Counted from the first letter of the stretch, positions 1 through 8,696 are shown. The stretch: 23,561 nt of DNA from Perkinsus olseni (GCA_013115135.1 JABANP010000668.1:1-23561), one strand, 5' to 3'. Program-made: numbers and translations. Notes: a model not told the origin generated them from the letters alone.

Positions 1-504
1 TACGCTCACTTCAGAATCGGTGGGGGATGGTTGACTGACAATAGTGAGGTCAAATCGTTAGGTGTGATGTTTTGGAGAAACAAGTCGAGCGACTGGAGGA
101 AGAGCGGAGCGGAAATATTGTCCGAGCGACGGTGGCGGAAGAACAAGTCGCTCACCTCAGCGTAAAGCCCATTGGATCGTCACGTGCTACGAATCATAGC
201 CACTATGTGGTGACGAGATTATTGTGCCAAAATTGAGAGCTTCCCAGTCTACTGAGCCCACGCCAGCGTCGTCGAGGCCATTCTGGTCGTTTCGTGTCTT
301 TCCACTCAGCATTGCGGTTGTTCGTCAGGAACAGCTCGTAGCTCTAACGCAGCAGTACAGAAAGCAAAGTGTCAAGCCCCCGAAGGATGCAGATGGAAAC
401 CACACCGCCGCGTCTAATGGTGTGTAGAACAGATGAGCATTTAGAGTTATCAATTAGCTGGACTTGGTTGCATCCTCGGCTCAGTTCTCATTTCAACATT
501 CCGC
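1..504. other. 5' flank, no supported gene
   Basis: No convincing gene. Short open frames here lack any recognisable motif and overlap each other in several frames. The stretch probably holds the promoter and 5' UTR of the gene starting at 505, but I see no clear core promoter element. Confidence 0.5.
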
Positions 505-1425
505 ATGCCAACCCTGCGCTCTATCGCCCATCTGCTGGTGGCCTGTTTCGTGCATGGAGAAGAGTTTTCACCAGACCGTTGCTGGGCTTACGGCTACACT
601 TACAATTTCTGCTGCCTCTCGGACCGGTCGAAGGCCTGCTGGCACGGTGAATATAACCACACTTCCTGCTGTGCTCAGCCAATCTTTGATACAGAAATCG
701 CTGTAGAGAACAGGACTATCTTCCTCACCGAGGCCCTTGCTCCGAAGATTGACTTCCCCGATATCAACTGTGAGCTTTACGAAGAGTGGAAGGAGTTCAG
801 AGCCTTGACGTGGGCAGCCCTGGGCGCTGAGTTGATTGGAGTGGAGGCAATGGTGACGATCTGGGGACCGCGCCTGTTGGGCGAAGCATGCATGGAGAAC
901 GCGGCGAGCTGTGGTGGCTATGTAGCTCAGTGCAGAGTCGGTAACTCGGTCGTTGCTATGAATATTCTACTATCTTGCCTGAACCAAGTGAAACGAGCGA
1001 GTGGCAGCGACCCTATGCACTGCATTGCGTGGTTCGACTACTTTGTCAGCATTTGGAATGGGATTGACTACAATATACTGATGGCCACGAGGTGGCCGGT
1101 CCTTGAGACGTTCGAAAGGCTCTTCTTCACGGTGCATGGCCTCCGCGCAGAGAGGGGGCACATTTCTGAGGAATGCGATACGGATCGACCGATCGATTGG
1201 ATAACTCTCCGGGATTTCACGTCCAACATAGAGTTCAGCGGCTATAACGAAACGGTTTTGAAAATCATATCCCATCATTCGCTAACAGAGCCGCCGTCTC
1301 AGTTGAGGGAAGGTGGTATATGCCGTCCGGGCCTATCGTGTGTATTCTCAAACTGTGGCTCTGCGCGGCATCTGAACCGAGCTGTGTCCACGCCTACGGT
1401 GACTACCTGGTGCAGAGTGAGCTGA
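505..1425 (+). CDS. N-terminal part of a cysteine-rich secreted glycosyltransferase-like protein
   Basis: The frame opens with a hydrophobic signal peptide (about residues 5-17, RSIAHLLVACFVHG) followed by a cysteine block containing C-W, C-C, A-C-W-H-G and S-C-C, a pattern I associate with lineage-specific secreted or Golgi proteins of dinoflagellates and Perkinsus. Potential N-glycosylation sites are NHT, NRT and NET. More cysteines follow (MENAASCGGYVAQC). The last 30-40 residues before the stop at 1425 look unnatural, while the frame beginning at 1320 continues a plausible protein, so the real product most likely passes from this frame to that one within about 1300-1425 by an unannotated intron or a one-base indel. 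Start chosen at 505 because it places the signal peptide at the N terminus. Exact substrate unknown. Confidence 0.65.
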   Translation: MPTLRSIAHLLVACFVHGEEFSPDRCWAYGYTYNFCCLSDRSKACWHGEYNHTSCCAQPIFDTEIAVENRTIFLTEALAPKIDFPDINCELYEEWKEFRALTWAALGAELIGVEAMVTIWGPRLLGEACMENAASCGGYVAQCRVGNSVVAMNILLSCLNQVKRASGSDPMHCIAWFDYFVSIWNGIDYNILMATRWPVLETFERLFFTVHGLRAERGHISEECDTDRPIDWITLRDFTSNIEFSGYNETVLKIISHHSLTEPPSQLREGGICRPGLSCVFSNCGSARHLNRAVSTPTVTTWCRVS

Positions 1426-2822
1426 AGTGGAACGACGGACTAAACCTGATTGATTGGCTGGCGGCTGACGAAGGGTGGAACATACCAGTTTGGTTGAGAA
1501 GGATGCTCCGTCAAAGTGCACGCCATGAGATGGAGTTGGGCATCACCTTGACCGACAGGATAATCTTGGGCGTTGATGGCTCGACAAAAATCGGTCAATT
1601 GGACAGGGCAAAACTGTCTGAGAGAATTTACAGCGATGGTGGTGGACGAAATCACGATGCCTTCACATGCCGGCAGGCTTGTCGGGCCTACCCCTTGTTC
1701 GGGGTGGCAGGCGATTGCCTGTGTCTGCGATCGGCATCGGACAGCCGCTATGCGATGCAGAAGAGTGAGTTACTCGACAGTCTGGACGATGAAGGGGAGA
1801 TCGAGATTCATGAACCCATCACCAGAGGGAAAGTCGGCCAAGGCCCGATCAGAGAAGTGATGCCTGACTTTCACGCCCAAGAGGGTCCCTCGCTATTTGC
1901 GCAGCTTCTGCCAATAGTGTCGAAGATTCCACCATACAGAACCGTCCTGGGGACGATGGTTTGGGGGCAGGAGATGTCACGACACATCCCGGCCTTCGCG
2001 AGCCGCGCTCGTGAACTTCGCGCAGATAATGACGTCATCGTCTACGCGCTCGACGGTGTTGCCTCTAAAGCGTGTGAGGAGTCTGGATTGCACTTCGTCA
2101 CGGGTGAAGCGAGAAGTTCCCTTCAGAAGTATCTCCTGGTTCTGGCCTTGCTGCAGCTGGACCGCGTTGTGATGTGGATCGATTTCGATGCCTACTGGTA
2201 CAGACACCCAGCCTTTGCCCTTCCTCAAAACTGGGGTGATGGTGTAGAAATTCTGTCAGCGGTTGATTTCAACTCGGAGGACTGCCTCATGAATGCCATG
2301 TTCGCTATTAGACCGAGTCCGCGGACGCGGCATTGGCTGCTTGCCCTGTCTAGATGGGTTTACGCTCGCCCATACGTCCACTGCCAAGTAGCGTGGATCA
2401 TGTTCTTAGGGATCGTCGCGCCTGTGGGTCGTGATGTCATTCCTCCCGCTCCGGCATGGGCTACCCTGGACCCCGACGTTTTCGTTAATGCTCTGCTATT
2501 CGATGGGTTGGGATGGTCTGGCAATTATGACAGGCTGGCAATCTTCCACTTCTTCTACGGGTGGAACTCCGGCGCTGGGCTCGAAATGACTGCCATATAC
2601 ACCTTGCCTACATACAGAAATCTTCTACTTGAGCAAAATGCCTCGGATATCTTCGACTTGGTGTATCGTGGGGACGATGTTATTTTACATGAGGTGTTGG
2701 AGCTTTCGATCGCAGAGAGGCCGAAGGAGCTCAAGAGATGCCGCGAGAGTATGTCTTCGACCGATCTCAACCTGGGGATCAAACCAGTGACGCATGTGGC
2801 AACTGTACGTCTTGCGCAGTAG
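1320..2822 (+). CDS. Nucleotide-diphospho-sugar transferase domain, C-terminal part of the same gene
   Basis: Continues the 505 frame after a frame step in the 1320-1425 overlap; the ATG at 1320 is probably not a real start. Residues about 115-140 hold a compact cysteine group (FTCRQACRAY ... GDCLCL) weakly like a WSC/PAN-type extracellular module. The catalytic half carries KYLLVLALLQLDRVVMW followed by DFDAYW, with Asp288 and Asp290 forming the D-x-D metal/nucleotide-sugar motif usual in the nucleotide-diphospho-sugar transferase family (Pfam PF03407 type). Expected role is transfer of a sugar from a nucleotide-sugar donor in the secretory pathway. The C-terminal third (from about nt 2505) is duplicated antisense at 7018-7285. 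Stop is TAG at 2820-2822. Family call is from motif recognition only. Confidence 0.65.
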   Translation: MPSGPIVCILKLWLCAASEPSCVHAYGDYLVQSELKWNDGLNLIDWLAADEGWNIPVWLRRMLRQSARHEMELGITLTDRIILGVDGSTKIGQLDRAKLSERIYSDGGGRNHDAFTCRQACRAYPLFGVAGDCLCLRSASDSRYAMQKSELLDSLDDEGEIEIHEPITRGKVGQGPIREVMPDFHAQEGPSLFAQLLPIVSKIPPYRTVLGTMVWGQEMSRHIPAFASRARELRADNDVIVYALDGVASKACEESGLHFVTGEARSSLQKYLLVLALLQLDRVVMWIDFDAYWYRHPAFALPQNWGDGVEILSAVDFNSEDCLMNAMFAIRPSPRTRHWLLALSRWVYARPYVHCQVAWIMFLGIVAPVGRDVIPPAPAWATLDPDVFVNALLFDGLGWSGNYDRLAIFHFFYGWNSGAGLEMTAIYTLPTYRNLLLEQNASDIFDLVYRGDDVILHEVLELSIAERPKELKRCRESMSSTDLNLGIKPVTHVATVRLAQ

Positions 2823-3435
2823 CATTCCGTTATCAAGAAGTATTTGTATTTTGTTACCAGTTTCACCAAGGCATGATAATTGTGAAATAATAATTCCGAT
2901 TTTCATCTCTCATGTTGGGTACTTGCCTGGATGAAGTATGACTGATGAGCCGGCACTCCGCTACTCTGGAGACTGCGAAACTGACTGACAACCTCGAGGA
3001 GCTCTCGACGAAAACAGACTTAGTTTAGTTTAAGAGTAGGCTGGGGGACAATGAGTCTGTGAGAGAAATCGCAGTCTACGACGTAGACCCTCTCCGTCGG
3101 AGAGTCTCCGATGTATTCCCCGTCTCCATCATTCTTCATAGTGTTATCCATTCACTCCGCTCAAGTAATCGGTTATCTATGTACCTCAATTCCATTCATA
3201 AAACTAGATGAGAGTAATGTTCTTCCTATCCCACTGCGTATAGTTGTTACAGTGGTAGCGGCTACTCTCGATGCCGCCTCAGCAAGTAGTTACTCGAGGT
3301 GTCCTACATCCACGATTACGTTATCTGACTTTGATAATCTGAGGCTTTGGCTGCCTTGGGTGAACAATTGACTTAATGCCTGCTTTTACTGTGGAAGAGC
3401 GAGATGAGCTTTTTACTCATCAGTTCCTTGCTAGT
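2823..3435. other. Intergenic stretch with palindromes
   Basis: No gene supported. It holds an isolated 7-1-7 odd palindrome at 3074-3088 (GTCTACG, A, CGTAGAC), a 22-nt box at 3090-3111 and a small hairpin at 3403-3421 (GATGAG/CTCATC). The 86-codon open frame at 3111 lacks recognisable motifs and begins inside the box. Confidence 0.5.
3090..3111. repeat. 22-nt reflected box, target 8-mer CTCTCCGA
   Basis: Two odd palindromes with centres at 3097 (T) and 3104 (G), 7 bp apart; 14 of 14 pairings hold. Core CGGAGA is flanked on both sides by its reverse complement TCTCCG. Read as a transposon excision footprint. Confidence 0.8.
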
Positions 3436-3482
3436 ATTCGTACCGTTACGGTACGAATTACTCGTACCGTAACGGTACGAGT
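3436..3482. repeat. Four-block alternating palindrome
   Basis: Four 11-nt blocks alternate between ATTCGTACCGT/ACTCGTACCGT and ACGGTACGAAT/ACGGTACGAGT, separated by single bases T, T and A. Reflection centres lie at 3447, 3459 and 3471, 12 bp apart. The outer two palindromes are perfect 11-1-11; the middle one has one mismatch. It sits immediately before the decamer array. Confidence 0.85.
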
Positions 3483-3490
3483 GTTGCGTC

Positions 3491-3755
3491 GCCAAACTTG
3501 AATGCGTATTGTCAAACTTGAGTGCTCAAAGTCACTCTTGGATGGAATACTGTCAATCTTGAATAGGACAAAAATAGGCCTGTCAAAGTTGAGCTAAACA
3601 GTGTCAATCTTGGACCGGACATATTATGGGTGTGACATTCTTGAATTCTCATTGTCAAACTTGCATCCACAGATATCACATTTGACATTCTTGGATTCTC
3701 ATTGTCATTCTTGGATTCAACAATGTCATTCTTGTCTGCTCGCGTGTCAAACTTG
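3491..3755 (+). repeat. Array of 12 decamers, consensus GTCAWWCTTG
   Basis: Twelve copies of a decamer close to GTCAAACTTG or GTCATTCTTG start at 3491, 3511, 3531, 3552, 3582, 3603, 3634, 3654, 3684, 3704, 3725 and 3746, all in the same orientation. Start-to-start distances are 20, 20, 21, 30, 21, 31, 20, 30, 20, 21, 21. The spacers mostly differ in sequence, so it is not an ordinary tandem repeat. Spacing in steps of two or three helical turns suggests protein-binding sites on one DNA face; no protein can be named. Confidence 0.8.
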
Positions 3756-3898
3756 CACGGGAGAAGGTGTAGAAACCAAGACAAGCACAATGTCAGGAAG
3801 GGGGTCAAGGTCTAATCGAAAGGAATGGGAGCGTCTGAGAGGCAACTTCACCACGAGCTCTTCGAGATGGTGACACGTCCGTGCGGCTAGCCCGCATC

Positions 3899-3920
3899 CT
3901 CTCAATTTGAGAGTCTCAAA
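3899..3920. repeat. 22-nt reflected box, target 8-mer CTCTCAAA
   Basis: Centres 3906 (T) and 3913 (G); core TTGAGA between two copies of TCTCAA; 14 of 14 pairings. Confidence 0.8.
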
Positions 3921-4016
3921 CGGAGGCTGTGCCACATTCGCCCCCGAGCTGATGAGAGCCATTGCCCTGTGCGCTGACGAATCGCTAAAGGCTTTAAGCC
4001 TAAAGCCATTTGGGGC

Positions 4017-4038
4017 TTCCGGTCACCGGAATCCGGTG
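4017..4038. repeat. 22-nt reflected box, target 8-mer TTCCGGTG
   Basis: Centres 4024 (C) and 4031 (A); core ACCGGA between two copies of TCCGGT; 14 of 14 pairings. Confidence 0.8.
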
Positions 4039-4167
4039 TCCATTCAACAGAAAACGAGGGTGGGTGAGCTGACCTCCCGGTATGAGGGTCGAAGCGGAAC
4101 GAGATGGTCTTGGGTTCCGAATCTTTATGCACGAGACCCACCCTCAACATGTGGAGACAGGCATAGG

Positions 4168-4189
4168 CATATCCCGGATATGATATCCG
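4168..4189. repeat. 22-nt reflected box, target 8-mer CATATCCG
   Basis: Centres 4175 (C) and 4182 (G); core GGATAT between two copies of ATATCC; 14 of 14 pairings. The right palindrome extends to 8-1-8. Confidence 0.8.
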
Positions 4190-4551
4190 GTCCAAGTAGG
4201 CAAATTCTCGGTCCGGAGGCGAGAGAAGTCGTGAGGACGTCCTATATCGGTGGGGCGACTGCTAAGGGCACCCTGCGGGTGTTGCGCGTAGAGAAAGTGT
4301 CTCTGAGAAACTGCTCATCAAGTTATTTCAGCATGGAATGGCATGTCAGTCAAACAAGTCGGAGGAGTGACTGTCAAGTCGTGTTCTGTCATTTCCGACA
4401 ATAAAGCGTCGGCGACATTCAAACGGATTCTTCACGGGAAACCCGCAAGCCAGCTGCCCTTTGGAGGCCTACCGGTGGTGTTTTGCGGCGAACCCTGCCA
4501 AATCGGTAGGGTCGCCCTTTTCGAGGGCTCTGCCTTGTACGGACCTGGAGG

Positions 4552-4573
4552 GACCTGTCACAGGCCACCTGTG
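4552..4573. repeat. 22-nt reflected box, target 8-mer GACCTGTG
   Basis: Centres 4559 (C) and 4566 (C); core ACAGGC between two copies of ACCTGT. One substitution in the core breaks one pair on each side, so 12 of 14 pairings hold. Confidence 0.65.
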
Positions 4574-4787
4574 TATTTCTGGTTAGCTGTTCCCCTAGTG
4601 CGATTCTGCCAGCTTCTGGTCAAACATCTCCGCTGACGTTCAACTTTGACTGGTCGCCCGAAAATGCTTCACCATAATCCGTTGAAGAAACTCCCCGAGT
4701 TCGAATGTGGTGAACCCCAAAAGTTGTTGTCTCCTCCTAACAGGTTGTATGGTCCTCATCTTAGCCAGAAAGCTTGTGTTGTATCAC

Positions 4788-4803
4788 CCGTAGCCATCTT
4801 GGC
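4788..4803 (+). other. Spliced-leader relic
   Basis: The 16 bases CCGTAGCCATCTTGGC match the core of the dinoflagellate/Perkinsus trans-spliced leader (CCGTAGCCATYTTGGC followed by TCAAG). Here the following bases are ACATT, so the 3' end is lost or mutated and there is no AG-GT donor as in a spliced-leader RNA gene. It lies 30 bp upstream of the viral-type open frame, as expected if a leader-capped mRNA had been reverse-transcribed and integrated. The leader consensus is from memory. Confidence 0.6.
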
Positions 4804-4817
4804 ACATTGACGACTAA

Positions 4818-5918
4818 AGAGAAAAACTTAGCAAGCACTACAGAGAACAGAATAAAAACACGCTAAGGCCTGTCGTCAATGTTAGGAACCGCAATCTTGA
4901 TGAGAATCTATACAATGCACCTTCGGATGAAGCAACAATCAGAGTTCTAAATGAGGTGCGTGAGGTCACTGAGGAAGATATAAGGAATTTCATCACTTCA
5001 ATCACTCCGGCGGAGATACAAGAGGCATCGAATCAAGCAGGACAATTCATGTACATTGAATTCAATGTGAAATTATTATTTAGTTACATGAATAAATATA
5101 AAGAATTGTCAGAAATAACGGTTGATGAGTTTAAAAAGGATATATTTCAGATGTATACATTAGCATTATTGAGGGAAAACAATCTATCGAAGATCCTAGA
5201 CAGGGTTGGGGGAGCGACACAGATAAGAACCAATCAGTTTATACAAAGATACAGATTGAAGTCAAATCTGAGGCATCGGAAATATGACATAACTTTGACG
5301 AGATTATTAAGTATTTATTCTCCTGTTGCATCTAAAATCATGGTAACGAACAATCCTCATTCTGATAGATATCCTGAAGCTTGCAGAGCTTTGCCAAGAG
5401 CATATCGTTATTTATCCTCAGGATCTTGCATGATTGATGATATTGGAATGATAAACTCTTTCAGAGAATATAACTACGTGGTGGATGCAATGATAAATCA
5501 AACAGCGACAGACAGAAATATCATTGATTCATACATTAATATTCAGATTAGTAGCAATCTCTATAGTGAATCTGAAAGAGGTGATCTGTACAACAGATGC
5601 ATGGTTGAAAGTCTTTGTAATTATCCTATGGATTACCAGTACTATGATCAGACCTTACCTCTGTGGGTTGAAAATGGCATAGTTAACAAAAGGAAGGAAG
5701 ATGCCCCTAGAATCTATAATGTTGGAACTGCGCCAAGAGATCTTACTGAAGTACTAGCGTGGAATTGTCATCATACAATCGCTAATAATGCCAATAGAAG
5801 TTATTATGTTAGGAATAGAGATGGAACCATTGATGTTAGCGAGAACATACCTGATAGACGAAGGAGAGGAATATTGCCCAGTTTCAACAAAGACTATGAT
5901 CGAAGAGGGAGCTTATGA
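4818..5918 (+). pseudogene. Endogenous viral element, phenuivirus-type nucleocapsid-like open frame
   Basis: One frame stays open from 4818 (just after TAA at 4815) to the stop at 5916-5918, 366 codons. There is no ATG before 5049; 4956 is a GTG. The sequence is visibly richer in A+T than all neighbours. The order of motifs recalls the tenuivirus/phlebovirus nucleocapsid family (Pfam PF05733 type), an RNA-binding protein that coats the negative-strand genome: a helical N-terminal arm, an F-K-K-D segment leading to L-A-L-L-R, D-I-T-L-T-R (first Asp at nt 5286), then L-P-R-A (nt 5391) and M-I-D-D (nt 5430). No other viral gene is nearby. An uninterrupted frame suggests recent capture or retained function. 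The family call rests on motif memory; the start is uncertain. Confidence 0.55.
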
Positions 5919-5962
5919 TCGTCACAACTTCAGATGACAGAGTAGTCACGACTTCAGACGGA

Positions 5963-5984
5963 GTCCACACTGTGGACTCCACTG
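5963..5984. repeat. 22-nt reflected box, target 8-mer GTCCACAG
   Basis: Centres 5970 (C) and 5977 (C); core TGTGGA flanked by TCCACA and TCCACT; 13 of 14 pairings. The first palindrome extends to 10-1-10 (5960-5980). It begins 45 bp after the viral-type frame. Confidence 0.7.
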
Positions 5985-6837
5985 TTGCCGTGACGGCCAC
6001 AAATGAAAGCAAGAGAAAAGCAATTTCGTGACTTGGTAAATGCAGATGCATATCTCGACCAGCTGTCAGGGTTGACTAATGGCAAAACGATGTCTGATTT
6101 CAACGATTATCGTCGTAAACGAAAGCCCGACAGCCAGTTGCGCTACAGGTGCCCCTTTCCACGAACGAATCAGTTTGCGAAATGATCACCGAGCCAAGGT
6201 GAGGTCACTTGTTGCTGACTGCCTGAATGAGAAGGAACAGCTGATGGCTGAATGTAGGAACGTTGCATCAACTTGATGTAACGTTGAGGGCAATTATCGA
6301 TGAAGGACTAGCAGGCCATGCTTCACTATTCTTTGCGCCGGCACGGGAACGAGTGCAGCTGAAGGCTAGTACCGTACTACCAACTTAGTAGCCTCGTCAG
6401 CCGAAGACTACTCAAGCGGCTGCTACCGGAAAACGAATTTGAGCCGTCGAGGCGCATACGCAAATACATGGCGTTAGCGCACTCGTCAAAGCAAATGCTG
6501 AAGATGGAGCGCGCATAAGCTCCGAACGAAAGCGCCCTCGCCCACATAATGTTCACTAGAGGCGTGTGCCGTACACGGTGTGCGCTCCAGCCGGGGTCGT
6601 TTCATCGATGGGCGTTCTCCGCAAGAGGGCATATTCGAATGGCATTCAATATGATTGAATGAAATGGCTGTTCCTTCACGTGCTCCCTAATTGGAAGACG
6701 AGGAGCATTGACATTATGAATCTCATCCCAACTCAGTCTGTTCCCGTGATCGTCAACCAGATTGACAGTCCTGAACAGCCGCCGTAGGTGTAACGTGATT
6801 ACACTAAGGATATCTCGATGTATTTGATTAGCGTTGC

Positions 6838-6859
6838 GTCGTGTCACACGACTCGTGTG
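6838..6859. repeat. 22-nt reflected box, target 8-mer GTCGTGTG
   Basis: Centres 6845 (C) and 6852 (C); core ACACGA between two copies of TCGTGT; 14 of 14 pairings. Confidence 0.8.
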
Positions 6860-7017
6860 TCTCCTCATCAGCCGTGTTGTGACTCTAGCGGTAGATGCCA
6901 TGTATAATAACACTCCGTAATTGAAATATTCTAAGTGGTTTAATGTCCGCTTGAAAGTACATGGTTCTCTACTGCCACCTCAAACCTGAGAACCTCTCTG
7001 GTTTGAGTTCTCTGAGC

Positions 7018-7285
7018 GAAGCAGGTTGAGATCAGTCGCCGACATACTCTCAGGGCGCATCTTTAGCTCCTTTGGCCTCTCTATGAACGAGAGCTCCAAC
7101 ACCTGATGTAAAATAACGTCGTCGCGTCGATACGCCGAGTCGAAGGTATCCGAAGCATCTTGCCCCTGTAGAAGATTCATGTAAGTCGATAGAGTGTATG
7201 TGGCAGTCATGTCGAGATACTCCGTCAAAGAGGCGAAAAACTGCCAGCCTGTCATAATGACCAGACCAGCCAAACCCAGCGGCGA
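7018..7285 (-). pseudogene. Decayed antisense copy of the glycosyltransferase 3' end
   Basis: Read on the minus strand, this matches about nt 2505-2775 of the plus-strand gene: shared peptides include DVILH, VLELS, ERPKELK and TDLNL, and at the 5' end of the fragment the bases ATTATGACAGGCTGGCA. An internal deletion of roughly 14 nt, where the parent encodes YGWNSGAGLE, shifts the frame, so the open frame seen from 7273 reads out of the ancestral frame before the deletion and in it afterwards. The rest of the gene is absent on both sides. It is a dispersed, non-functional gene fragment. Confidence 0.8.
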
Positions 7286-7514
7286 GCTGGCAGCTTGTTT
7301 CGATCCAGCGACTCGCTCAAATTAGGCTGATTTCAGAGTAGCCTTCCCTAGTTGACTGGCTGCCAGGCAACTGAACTCTCAATTATGGTTCACGACATCA
7401 GCCGAGCTAAGTTGCATAATCGCGCTGCGCGCAGGTTCAATTCCCTCCAGCCGCGCTTCAGCAGCACTAGCAGCTTGGGCCACCCTTAGTTGTTAGTCGC
7501 CTGCTCTGGAGGGC

Positions 7515-7536
7515 ATGGATACTATCCATTGGATAG
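7515..7536. repeat. 22-nt reflected box, target 8-mer ATGGATAG
   Basis: Centres 7522 (C) and 7529 (T); core TATCCA between two copies of TGGATA; 14 of 14 pairings. Confidence 0.8.
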
Positions 7537-7607
7537 AGCTGTAGACCGGTTGCCCGGACGCCGGGTCTGCTGGCCGTCTACTGAGTAGGACTCAATGGGC
7601 CAGTGCT

Positions 7608-7629
7608 GGCTAGGGCCTAGCCGCTAGGC
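7608..7629. repeat. 22-nt reflected box, target 8-mer GGCTAGGC
   Basis: Centres 7615 (G) and 7622 (C); core CCTAGC between two copies of GCTAGG; 14 of 14 pairings. Confidence 0.8.
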
Positions 7630-7917
7630 TGTCTCAGTCCGCGGCAGCGGGAAACCGGTAGCAGTCTCACACGAAGTGAGACCTCACATGTATCACTTCA
7701 AGTTATTCACTTGTCAGTCCCGCTTCGCAAACCTTGGCGTCGAGACTCGAACTCCTTGAGATTTTCGATATTGCATGGCGAGGGCAGCCGGCACGACAAC
7801 ACGGTATGTGTATTCGTGTGAGTGTGCCAAGATTCGCGTATGCCTCATTTAGTTCAAGCGAATTGTGCAGGGAGATTATTCTCATATCATTTATGTTATC
7901 TGGTTTGTCGATGTTAT

Positions 7918-7939
7918 GCGGAATTATTCCGTCGGAATA
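7918..7939. repeat. 22-nt reflected box, target 8-mer GCGGAATA
   Basis: Centres 7925 (T) and 7932 (T); core ATTCCG between two copies of CGGAAT; 13 of 14 pairings, the outer left base being G where A would pair. Eight bases separate it from the next box. Confidence 0.7.
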
Positions 7940-7946
7940 CTAAGAC

Positions 7947-7968
7947 GTTCTCGGCGAGAACTTCTCGC
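7947..7968. repeat. 22-nt reflected box, target 8-mer GTTCTCGC
   Basis: Centres 7954 (G) and 7961 (C); core CGAGAA between two copies of TTCTCG; 14 of 14 pairings. Confidence 0.8.
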
Positions 7969-8674
7969 TCGAGTACTACGTACTGCGACTAGCAACTTCC
8001 GATCGCCAACTCGCTCACAAAGGTCCTATGATAGAACTAATCTCGACTAGTGAGGTATAGCGCAGACGAGTGCAAGAATTGTCACTGCCCGATAGAGCCC
8101 CAGAATGTCAGTTGACTCCAGTGGAGTAAAACCTTCACATCCAGGGTGCGGAAGGCTGAGATCAATTCACCTCTGCGACTGCAACGGTTCATGAGTCGTT
8201 AGTTTCTCATGGTTGCAGTTCGATAGCTCCACCGCTGTTGGAGGACTGAACTGGAACACGAGACAGCCTTGTGGATGGCGTCAAATGCAATAGGTTGGTT
8301 GGGCGCACGCCATTTGTAACAAGTACCATATGGCGCGGTCCGCGCCATCATATCTCCTCTGCTGTTGCAGTCTTCTCACTCATACGTGGATCACAGGGCC
8401 AAAGGGAGCTTGTGAGATGGATCGTCATAACGATAGGCTTCCGTCGAAAGCTGTGTAATGTTTTGGGTAGCCGTCGAGCCCACTGGTAACACTAGGCCAC
8501 CGAAGGTAGGAGTAAGAGTCGCACCTTATGTATGTGCGTGCAATAGTTGTCTACGCTATAAAGGAATAGATGACTACTGCGCAATACGCTGTACGCATAC
8601 AACTAGTCTTGAGGCTACTCATCAAGACTGTGGCACAATGCTCTATCACAGCAAGCTAACTCCCAGGCTACTCT

Positions 8675-8696
8675 GCACGCAATGCGTGCCACGAAT
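8675..8696. repeat. 22-nt reflected box, target 8-mer GCACGCAT
   Basis: Centres 8682 (A) and 8689 (C); core TGCGTG flanked by CACGCA and CACGAA; 13 of 14 pairings. Confidence 0.7.

Larger units (their letters stand above)
3756..4787. other. Intergenic stretch with boxes and hairpins
   Basis: No gene supported; open frames of up to 165 codons here show no domain and run through palindromes. It holds boxes at 3899, 4017, 4168 and 4552, a palindrome AGGCTT-T-AAGCCT at 3989-4001, and an imperfect hairpin near 4488-4515. Confidence 0.5.
5919..7017. other. Intergenic stretch
   Basis: No supported gene. A 103-codon minus-strand open frame at 6602-6913 has protein-like composition (HLRRLFRTVNLVDDHGN) and could be a gene fragment, but I recognise no domain and a 22-nt box lies inside it. 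Also present: a long palindrome AACGTTGCATCAA-C-TTGATGTAACGTT written across 6259-6285 (one mismatch), CATTCAA/TTGAATG at 6643-6661, and boxes at 5963 and 6838. Confidence 0.45.

Noticed and set aside
3491..3755. CRISPR-like array of repeats and spacers
   Set aside because: Repeats are only 10 bp and degenerate, spacers 10-21 bp, and the context is eukaryotic.
3907..4404. 165-codon plus-strand frame
   Set aside because: It begins inside one box and runs through two others, so it is chance open sequence with no domain.
4788..4803. Spliced-leader RNA gene
   Set aside because: The leader lacks its 3' CAAG and there is no GT donor after it, so only a relic is supported.
7381..7475. Possible tRNA gene (GGTTCAATTCC resembling a T-loop)
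   Set aside because: The T stem does not pair, no D arm or acceptor stem fits, and no anticodon loop has T33 with a pairing stem.
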